From Protula sp. h YS-2021 (taxonomy: Eukaryota > Annelida > Polychaeta > Sabellida > Serpulidae), in contig OX457034.1 in assembly GCA_949752745.1 (NCBI GenBank), positions 8,392,904 to 8,456,903 on the forward strand: a stretch of DNA of 64,000 nucleotides, written 5' to 3'. Shown piece after piece: positions 59,201 to 64,000 of this stretch (within the stretch, counting starts at the first letter, position 1; each line of letters starts with the position of its first letter). The notes below the pieces were generated by a model. That model ran no database searches, was not told the DNA's origin, and saw only the letters and a list, made by a program, of their open reading frames with translations. A program made the position numbers and the translations under genes.

Positions 59201-61102
59201 GAACGGCGAGTCCCTCTTCGGTAGTACAGATGTACTCCTTGGTGTCATGAAAAACGAAGGACTACTTTTCTTCTCGGAGCATGAAATCTCACAGGGGGTA
59301 TCAGAACTGGGCAAAATTCAAAAAATGAGGACGTATGTACGTAATGTGTACACGTATCACCGGCAGTTTATTTATGACGTCATCTGGCATGAATACAGTG
59401 AGTATGAACAAACAGAGAATCCCTCGTTGCTACGCGACGAAGTGATGGCGTTGCTAGGAGATGCGCAGTATGTTGCCCCGGTGATCGAATTGGCGGACTA
59501 CCATCAGCATTACCCAGCGTCCACGTATCTCTACAGCTTCAACTATCAATCTCGTCTCGACTCGTATCCCCGTTGGGCAGGTGAGAGGTCGTCTAGCTAA
59601 AACGTGCGAGGGGGAGGGGGTGGGGTGGGTTAGGGGATGCTGGCAGGGGTGGGGGGGGAGTCATAATTACTGTCATTCCCCTTCGGCATTTAACTCATAT
59701 GTTCCATAAAACGCCGAATTATATGTTCCCTAAGTCACCGAATTATGTGTTCCGTAAGTTACCGAATTGCGTGTTCCGTAAATTACCGAACTATATGTTC
59801 CGTAAGTTACCGAATTATATGTTCCGTAAGTTACCGAATTATATGTTCCGTAAGTTACCGTATTATGTATTACGTAAATTACCGAGTTATATGTTCCGTA
59901 AGTTACCGAATTATATGTTCCGTAACTTACCGAATCCGGTAACTGTTAAAATGGGAGTGCATCCTGGGCATTAAGTTCAAATATTGAACAGAAATCAATT
60001 TGGTAGTTTTAAATGCTCATCAGTGATAACCTTGTCGTAAGAAATTATTTTTAACCCCTTTTGCTGAACACTTTTTAGAATTCTCTAGAAATTTGTTTTT
60101 GATTCGGATGCACAACACGAATACCGCATATATGACATTGAATGACATTTTTTTTCTGTGCGCCATTATGACGTCACAATGTGCGTTTCCTTGACGAGCA
60201 GGTGCTGTGCATGGCGACGATTTGACTTACGTTTTTGGAGCGCCATTGGTGGATACTTTGGATCCGTTCAGTACCTCATTTACAGACAGTGAGAAGATGC
60301 TATCTGAAGCTATTATGACATATTGGACCAACTTCATTAAATCAGGGTAATATTCACAATAGCCGACCAGTTCTCATTTATGGACATTGAATGAGGAAAG
60401 GGAAATGACATTCTATTTATAGTGCTTCTTTCTAGGGTAAAGGCGCTAGAAACAAAAATCTTTAAAAGAAAAGAATCCAAGACACATACTTGACTATTAG
60501 AAAATCAACAAAGACTGAATAAATCCCCCCCCCCCCCGGGGGGGGGGGGAAAGAGAGAGGGGATTGGGCATTTGGTATCACATGTGCTACCATGCGTATC
60601 CAAAAAAGAGAAAAAAAGCGGAGGTAAATAAAAAGAAGGGGATGCCGGATGCGGTCAGCGGAGTACCAATTTCATTAAAAAAAGTTGGGGGGGGCGGGGA
60701 TGGGGGGGGGGGGAGATAAAATTTCATTCCGTACTCGGCGTTCTCAAAAACAATAAGAGGGTTGCGGCGGAGCTTCACTCTGCGTTTGGTTACAAAAGAG
60801 GGGTATTATTTCAAACTTAGCACTCAGTGCTTAGGAGCTGTTCTAAAAAGTCGATGGACCTGCATGATAACCAATTTGTACGTGAGTGCCCCCGCACCCC
60901 CCCTCCCCCGCCTGTGGGGGAAGCAACAACATAATTTTTCCCTTGTCTTTTTAAAATAAAAGACATCTTTGTTTCTTTTTTTCTGACTGCAGGAACCCGA
61001 ACAGTCCAACGGAACGCGACATAACGAGCATCCGGAGGAACAGGTTCCTCGGAATACAGTGGCCTTCTTATAATCTAGACAAACAGGAATATCTACATAT
61101 AG
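37667..61102 (+). CDS. Neuroligin-like cholinesterase-domain adhesion protein (seven exons, 3' end beyond last clear exon)
   Basis: Joining 37667-38111, 51160-51309, 51839-52024, 58519-58673, 59073-59580, 60202-60346 and 60993-61102 gives 1699 nt, 566 codons plus one base, with no stop. Residues 1 to about 32 form a signal peptide. The alpha/beta-hydrolase domain has TDYGRVRG (41-48), EDCLYLNIYVP (136-146), FGGDPDRVTLMGQGHG (231-246), WGPVID (336-341), NEG (373-375), AVHGDDLTYVFG (483-494) and MTYWTNFIKSGNPN (520-533). The nucleophile serine is Gly244; E374 and H485 remain. Likely disulfides are C102-C138 and C300-C313. Serine loss points to adhesion, as for synaptic neuroligins with neurexins. 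Gliotactin- or neurotactin-type relatives are alternatives. Stalk, membrane segment and tail are not seen. Confidence 0.85.
38650..38727 (+). repeat. (TAA)n microsatellite
   Basis: About 26 TAA units inside intron 1. Confidence 0.98.
39029..39238 (+). other. Unrecognised 69-codon ORF inside intron 1
   Basis: The ORF has balanced composition and no simple repeat, with many Arg/Lys residues (RRAIRTPRHILLLRRGILRN). I see no family motif, signal peptide or fitting splice sites, so it is probably chance. It is recorded because it is the least repetitive ORF in the intron. Confidence 0.15.
40230..40590. repeat. CATATG/CACATG-rich stretch related to the 11.3-kb array
   Basis: Many ACCATATG, CATATGGT and CACATG motifs occur without a strict period. 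This resembles the degenerate stretch at 11641-11994. Confidence 0.45.
40622..41350 (+). repeat. Minisatellite, 22-bp unit, about 33 copies
   Basis: CACATTACAGCAGACACCAC plus CT, alternating with CATTACATCAGGCACC variants, repeats at 22 bp. Blocks of variants recur in the same order near 40965-41020 and 41030-41085, indicating segmental expansion. Confidence 0.95.
41463..41885 (+). repeat. Tandem repeat, four units of 100-113 bp
   Basis: TTTCCATCTAACGAGATTTA starts at 41471, 41571 and 41671, with a diverged unit at 41784. The first three are nearly identical. The third carries a G-run insertion (41743-41752). Confidence 0.95.
44085..44190 (+). repeat. Degenerate tandem GGACTATATAACCATGAA units
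   Basis: Five to six units of about 18 bp with ACTATATAA cores lie in intron 1. Confidence 0.7.
44690..45235 (+). repeat. Degenerate tandem stretch with GATGTA and TGTGT motifs
   Basis: Loose repeats such as TATAAAGAT and GTGATGTATAGAG recur at about 55-60 bp. A 104-codon hydrophobic ORF at 44920-45234 lies inside it; it has no recognisable domain and I do not call it a gene. Confidence 0.4.
45235..45385 (+). repeat. Minisatellite, 22-bp unit, about seven copies
   Basis: TTAGTTGTGGTGTATTAAGT plus AC repeats with small changes. Confidence 0.9.
46070..46275 (+). repeat. Local tandem repeat (ATTGTATGGATTGTTTCAAA)
   Basis: Two close units of about 55 bp (46177-46231 and 46232-46275) follow two looser ones that share AAAAAGGC(A/G)GTATGGAAAT. 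Confidence 0.75.
46630..46870 (+). repeat. Tandem repeat, about three units of 85-90 bp
   Basis: Units share GATGTCA(T/C)ATG, TACTGCTTCGTGTACCCC and GAAGTGTCTCG. Confidence 0.8.
47251..47629 (+). repeat. Dispersed element, copy 1 of an inverted pair
   Basis: This 379-bp stretch runs from GACCATGAAACTTGGGACTT to AACATTTCGCTGGCG. It is the reverse complement of 55412-55790 with moderate divergence. Both copies can encode MKLGTYEELDL followed by Phe-rich residues, but each ORF is short. They may be fragments of a transposable element. Confidence 0.85.
47790..48060 (+). repeat. Degenerate minisatellite, about 45-50-bp unit
   Basis: GTGTACTAGGCGTGCACTGT-type units, alternating with TACTGATCCAATACTCG, recur about five times. 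Confidence 0.8.
48260..48530 (+). repeat. Minisatellite, 22-bp unit, about twelve copies
   Basis: AAATACAATGGCTACACCAA plus CC repeats with two main variants (GGCTACACCAACC and GACTACACAAACA). Confidence 0.95.
49776..50262 (+). repeat. Long (GAT)n trinucleotide tract
   Basis: About 480 bp of GAT/ATG with interruptions such as GGTGATTATGATGATGG. All frames stay open, giving Met/Ile-, Asp- or His-rich ORFs. These are artefacts. It sits in intron 1, about 900 bp before exon 2. Confidence 0.97.
50885..51115 (+). repeat. Minisatellite (GGATGGTCCCTTAT), 15-19-bp unit
   Basis: About thirteen units of ATGGATGGTCCCT vary in length. The array ends about 45 bp before the exon 2 acceptor. Confidence 0.9.
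51160..51309 (+). CDS. Neuroligin-like exon 2: oxyanion-loop strand region
   Basis: It encodes residues 149-198 plus the first base of 199. The acceptor TTTGCAG and donor TTTTG|GTATGT are good and the phases fit (1 to 1). The peptide has LLPVVLFIHAESYEFGTGN and VIVITVNFRLGPFG, the usual hydrolase strands. Where neuroligins and active esterases have His-Gly-Gly, this protein has His-Ala-Glu (163-165). N151 (NNS) is a possible glycosylation site. A GATGG minisatellite ends about 50 bp before the acceptor. Confidence 0.88.
51839..52024 (+). CDS. Neuroligin-like exon 3: nucleophile elbow
   Basis: It encodes residues 199 (split) to 260 plus one base. The acceptor CACGTTGCAG and donor AGAG|GTAAAT keep phase 1. 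FLSRGDSNAQGNYALLDLV is the classic block after the second strand. FGGDPDRVTLMGQGHG is type-B carboxylesterase signature 1 with the catalytic Ser replaced by Gly244, as in neuroligins (GSGAG). Confidence 0.92.
52120..52370 (+). repeat. Tandem repeat, three to four units of about 65-75 bp
   Basis: Units share GGGATAGCTTTGG, TTTTTAGATG and GGTGCTTC(A/C). Confidence 0.75.
53368..53580. repeat. Possible pogo-like MITE fragment
   Basis: It starts TATACAGTGGAACTTTTGCT, resembling the TA-CAGTRRAAC ends of the element at 22667. TCCGGGGTTATC and TGATCTTATGG inside recall the GGTC/TTAT array family. No matching right end was found. Confidence 0.4.
53812..54069. mobile_element. 258-bp MITE with about 47-bp terminal inverted repeats
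   Basis: The left end ATAATTGAAGGGGTGCATGC then ATAAACTTGATAACT is the near-perfect complement of the right end, which finishes GGACCCCTTCAATTAT. The arms run to about 53858 and from about 54025, with two or three mismatches. The interior has no ORF. The transposase family is unknown; the TA at the ends may be the target site. Confidence 0.85.
55412..55790 (-). repeat. Dispersed element, copy 2 of an inverted pair
   Basis: Reverse complement of 47251-47629. The two copies lie in introns 3 and 1 of the same gene, in opposite orientation, 7.8 kb apart and flanking exons 2 and 3. Confidence 0.85.
57985..58350 (+). repeat. AT-rich minisatellite (ATAGAATAAAAT), about 11-12-bp unit
   Basis: About 30 imperfect units lie in intron 3 and end about 170 bp before exon 4. 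Confidence 0.92.
58519..58673 (+). CDS. Neuroligin-like exon 4
   Basis: It encodes residues 261 (split) to 312. The acceptor GATGGCAG has only a modest pyrimidine tract; the donor TGGAG|GTCAGT is phase 0. SRLFERVILLSGSALSTWA aligns with the neuroligin block LFQKAIIQSGTALSSWA. C300 would pair with C313 in the next exon, closing the usual small loop. N299 (NCS) is a possible sequon. An AT-rich array fills the intron just upstream. Confidence 0.88.
58674..59072 (+). other. Intron 4 with three CACGTG motifs
   Basis: TCACGTGACA, GTCACGTGACA and GTCACGTGGC lie at about 58716-58761, the same E-box type as in the 25.7-kb array. An ATA microsatellite is at 58809-58856. Confidence 0.7.
59073..59580 (+). 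CDS. Neuroligin-like exon 5
   Basis: It encodes residues 313-481 plus one base. The acceptor TAAATAG is weak in pyrimidines, but phase 0 and the peptide join (LLE|CLNNRTVQEIL) match the family's ECLRNKNYKEL block. WGPVID (336-341) and the acidic triad region LLGVMKNEG (367-375) are present. The DEVMALLGDAQYVAPVIELAD and YLYSFNYQS blocks follow the family order. N316 (NRT) is a possible sequon. The donor GGCAG|GTGAGA is phase 1. Confidence 0.92.
59692..59945 (+). repeat. Minisatellite, 24-bp unit, about ten copies
   Basis: GTTCCGTAAGTTACCGAATT plus ATAT repeats with few changes, in intron 5. Because 24 is divisible by three, open frames give an eight-residue peptide repeat, read as an artefact. 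Confidence 0.95.
60202..60346 (+). CDS. Neuroligin-like exon 6: catalytic-His block
   Basis: It encodes residues 482 (split) to 529 plus two bases. AVHGDDLTYVFGAPL keeps the triad histidine (H485) and the HG(D/E)(D/E)xxYVFG motif. MLSEAIMTYWTNFIKSG is the conserved helix of neuroligins. The acceptor GACGAGCAG has few pyrimidines nearby, but the reading phase fits. The donor TCAGG|GTAATA is phase 2. Confidence 0.92.
60525..60905 (+). repeat. Dispersed repeat family, copy C, with a C13G12 palindrome
   Basis: The order is a perfect C-run/G-run (60525-60549), GGCATTTGGTATCACATGTG, a G-run, CTCTGCGTTTGGTTAC, then TAGGAGCTGTTCTAAAAAGT and CATGATAACCAATTTGTACG, ending in a C-rich tract. This parallels copy A at 20145-20435 and copy B at 28250-28435. 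It lies in intron 6. Confidence 0.65.
60993..61102 (+). CDS. Neuroligin-like exon 7
   Basis: It encodes residues 530 (split) to 566 plus one base. The acceptor has a strong pyrimidine tract ending CTGCAG. GNPN (530-533), IQWPSYN (551-557) and QEYLHI (561-566) match the family's GDPN, WPKYN and YLHI positions near the end of the esterase domain. The donor ATATAG|GTATGA is phase 1. A final helix block plus stalk and membrane segment would be expected downstream. Confidence 0.88.
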
Positions 61103-61949
61103 GTATGACGTCATTAAGAGCTTTTTAGTTAGATTTATTCCCCTTCATTGCGCTTTGAAACACCCTGTTTAATGCTTATAAAAGCAACATAATTGAATGT
61201 AAATGTTTTGGGAAGCATTTTGAAGTCGAATTTAATTGCCAAAAAAAACATATCGATGAGAAAGTAGGGGCGGGGGGCGTGGGGCGGTAGTTGAATGAAG
61301 TAAAACATTAGCAATTGCTACATGACCTGGGTAAACGCTACAATCTGATTGGTCGATTCCCAAGTCAATAATTTTTCAGTGTTGACCAGAACTCAAAAGT
61401 CGATGGATATTGCAATTATTTGTAATTAAAACGGTAGTTAATTCATGTAACATTATTGACAGTAACGAAATTGTTGACCAAAATAGTTGTAGCCTGTTAT
61501 GGGTTTGACAGTGAAAGAAAATACTCGACATGAGTAAATGCCAACAGGTGATTTTTGTTGCAGGGAGGGGCGGGGGAAGGGGGATGGGGAATGGGGGTAG
61601 GTGGGGGTGGGTGGGGTGGGTGGAGAGTGGGCTGAGCCAAAGCAATATTGCAATCATGGGCACAAGTGCTTGAAGCGTTTAATCATTTTGCTGTCAGCAT
61701 CTCTGACGATAATGGAGCACGTACCTGCATGTCACGCCCCAAGCGATTTAGGGGAGGGATGGAGGGAGGGGGGAGGGGGGGAGGGTTGGAGTTGGCGCTC
61801 CGCTATTTCAGTGTTTATAGAGGAGAGACGTGCAGGATAGTAATTAGTTTCAGAGTTATTTTTCATTTTTTTAATGTTTGAAATCTAGTTGCATTCGATC
61901 AATGACAAATTTTTTGTTTGAAAATCATTTGAGACTGTTAAAGAATATA

Positions 61950-62035
61950 TGAGCATATGAGCATGAGAACGGATGTCATACGTAGGGGTGTCACACGAAG
62001 GGATGTCATACGTAGGGATGTCATACGAAAAATAA
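61950..62035 (+). repeat. Short tandem array (GGATGTCATACGTAG)
   Basis: About four units of 19-20 bp containing TGTCATACG. Confidence 0.8.
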
Positions 62036-62824
62036 TAGTTAGAAATTTTAAAATATGACATTTACGAGAGCTTGTGGAATAATAAATATTAGCATGTGTA
62101 AGAATTAAAACTACTACTAAATCTGTTACTGTTACTACTGTTATTATAATTATTCTTAAATGAACAAACGTAATGCGTGCCAAAGAACAACCTCCCCACC
62201 CCCCTCCACCCCCCCACCCCGTCGCGACACTATACCTCTCAGGAAGTGGCCTTCTAACATTCCAGGGTTCTCCTCATAGCCTAAGCTTTTGCTTTTCCGT
62301 AATTATATGGGTCTGATTTTGACAAAAGGTTTCTCACGCGGTTGACATTTCGTGGTTTTGCCCGTTTATTTTTTAGGCTTTTTTGATTGTTTTACGCAGT
62401 TGAGCGTTTTTTGCAGTGACGTGATGGCCCCTTTAGCAAACAAGCAAATAACGTACTATGGTTTTTAAACCAACATCAGTCAAACATCTCATGTTTTAAC
62501 CAAATTAAGCGCATCTGGGGTTAGCTAATGAAAACCAATCTCCATGTTAATTATCAAGCGATTTTTATGACTTGAAGCACCAAGCATCTTTTTAACTTTT
62601 ACACAAATTATGTACGGTTTTTTATTTGTCAATGGCAATTTTCACTCAAAATTACGCAAAATTAAAAGAAAAGAAAAAAGAAATATTGCAATGTTACTTT
62701 GAAGGAAGCAGAACAACATCGAAAAACATATAAATTCAGCTTGCAAAAACCTATAAACTGCCAAAACCGATAAAGAACAATTCAAACCAACGGCATTTGA
62801 CATTATTTCAAAGAATTTCGTTAG

Positions 62825-62940
62825 AGGTCACGTTCACCTATTCTTCTTCATCAAGGTCATCTTTACTTCTTGATCAAGGTCATCGGTATTTTTTCATGAA
62901 GGTCACCTAGTACTTCTTCATCAAGGTCATCTGTACTTTT
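62825..62940 (+). repeat. Short tandem array (TTCATCAAGGTCATCT)
   Basis: Four units of about 29-33 bp share CAAGGTCATC and TACTTCTT. Confidence 0.85.
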
Positions 62941-63478
62941 TCGAATGCATTGGCTATTTTTCAGCGTGATTTGTAAAACATTTTATTGTTTCATACTTCG
63001 AGTGTTTCTTGCACGTTTTTTTGTTGTTAAATAAACTGACTTTCACAGTAATTCCGGTTCAAATTTGTCAAATCCCACCTTAAAAGATAGATCAACAGGA
63101 GCAGTAAAAGCTTTGCAACCTAAAAACATAGTTGGCGTCACACCGCGGAAGCGTTCTTTAGATGTGTAATGGAGTGGGCTCGACGGACTATTTTTTTTTG
63201 GACATGAATTTATTACTGCGCTGAGAAAATCCATCATGGCACTCCTTTGTCATCTCTTGTGAAGATTTAAAAGAAACCAAACTTAAAAGGTTTCTCAGGA
63301 GATGTCAGTAATTGTTACAGGCATGCACAAGGAATGTAGAAAACGCCAGAGAAACACGCAGGCAAACTCGAAACCTGGAAAATATCCTTTAAATTTTAAC
63401 ATATTACTCCCAGTAACATCTGCAGTTGATCAAACAATGATAGGAAATTCAAAAGAAATATACTTATTTTCATTGCAG

Positions 63479-63499
63479 ATGAAAATAGAGGCGGCTATG
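63479..63499 (+). CDS. Candidate neuroligin-like exon 8 (micro-exon, or start of a terminal exon)
   Basis: A good acceptor (TACTTATTTTCATTGCAG) is followed by sequence that in the required phase reads D-ENRGGY. It joins exon 7 as YLHI-D-ENRGGY, and YLHID is a common variant in this family. A possible donor G|GTAATT at 63500 would make a 21-nt exon. Reading through instead gives 12 further codons to a stop at 63536-63538, which would end the protein early. No family match beyond YLHID supports it. Confidence 0.25.
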
Positions 63500-64000
63500 G
63501 TAATTATATTTTAATAGTAAATGTTAAAATCAATTAAAATTAAACACCATTCATTTTAAAACCGTTTCACGATCCGTTTGCACAAACCCCTGAACAAAAT
63601 TGCATGTGTATGTAACCTTATTAGCTTCCTAAAAAAAAGCGTCGTCATCATGACGTAATTATGACACCTGTTTAACGTCACGACTTGTTTTAGTTGATTC
63701 CTCGCCTCTGTTTAAACAAAAACAAAAATCACCTCGACACGAAAATTAACTGTAATAATTTTGTTGTTATTTACCCACTGTGTAAATATGTTTGTGTAAA
63801 ATACTTAAAAGTTGTAACGCGGAAATTAAACAAGTTTTCATGGCGTTTTAAAATCTGGATAACATTTTACATAAGTTTCTTAAGTTATTTTAAAACGTCA
63901 AGAAAACTGTTCAGTCTTTTATCAGAGCTTCATCCACTGTGCACGTGTGACTCCATAATAAACACAAAGGAAATTTAAAACAAATAATAGTAATAAATAC
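63500..64000. other. AT-rich end of window without gene
   Basis: No exon of the neuroligin-like gene or any other gene is recognised. A TGACG-rich spot is at 63643-63655. Confidence 0.5.

Larger units (their letters stand above)
61103..63478. other. Region after exon 7, probably intron
   Basis: No further esterase-domain exon was found. G-rich runs lie at 61562-61630 and 61752-61790. Two small arrays are listed separately. Confidence 0.55.

Noticed and set aside
59699..59974. Repeat peptide ORF after exon 5
   Set aside because: It is an artefact of the 24-bp minisatellite inside intron 5.

Overview
The window looks like metazoan nuclear DNA. Coding sequence is split into short exons with GT/AG introns of about 0.4 to 13 kb, there is no bacterial-style gene packing, and most of the sequence is microsatellites, minisatellites and transposon remnants. 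The mix (a cholinesterase-like adhesion gene, a DIRS-type retrotransposon, a Tc1 relative, many small TA-flanked elements and oligo-G/oligo-C tracts) suggests a bilaterian invertebrate, perhaps a mollusc or other lophotrochozoan. The taxon is inference only; nothing here fixes it.

The one convincing host gene lies on the + strand from 37667 past 61102. Seven exons splice in frame (445, 150, 186, 155, 508, 145 and 110 nt; intron phases 1,1,1,0,1,2,1) to 566 codons plus one base. They encode a signal peptide and nearly all of a cholinesterase-like ectodomain that aligns best, from memory, with neuroligins. The catalytic serine is glycine (GQGHG, residue 244), while the acid (E374) and histidine (H485) are kept. 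The end of the ectodomain, the stalk, the membrane segment and the cytoplasmic tail are not seen and probably lie beyond the window. A candidate next exon sits at 63479.

Region by region: 1-3050 is a decayed tyrosine-recombinase (DIRS-like) retrotransposon with a Gag-like tail, reverse transcriptase, RNase H and recombinase, all + strand. 3.1-26 kb has no recognisable gene and holds tandem arrays, several with palindromic transcription-factor-like cores (GCGCATGCG, CATATG/CACGTG, GTCACGTGAC), plus a 177-bp TA-flanked MITE. 26.4-28.0 kb is a broken Tc1/mariner element on the - strand with recognisable terminal repeats. 28-37 kb is again repeat-rich, with a TGACGTCA array and a 550-bp polypyrimidine tract. 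37.7-61.1 kb is the neuroligin-like gene, whose introns carry most of the remaining repeats, including two 379-bp inverted copies of one element and a 258-bp MITE. 61.1-64 kb shows only the candidate extra exon.

The host gene and the mobile elements do not form a functional system. No clearly new system was found. The most interesting points are the altered active site of the neuroligin-like protein and the recurrence of palindromic binding-site-like cores in unrelated minisatellites. All homology statements rest on motif recognition, not searches, and repeat copy numbers are counted by eye.
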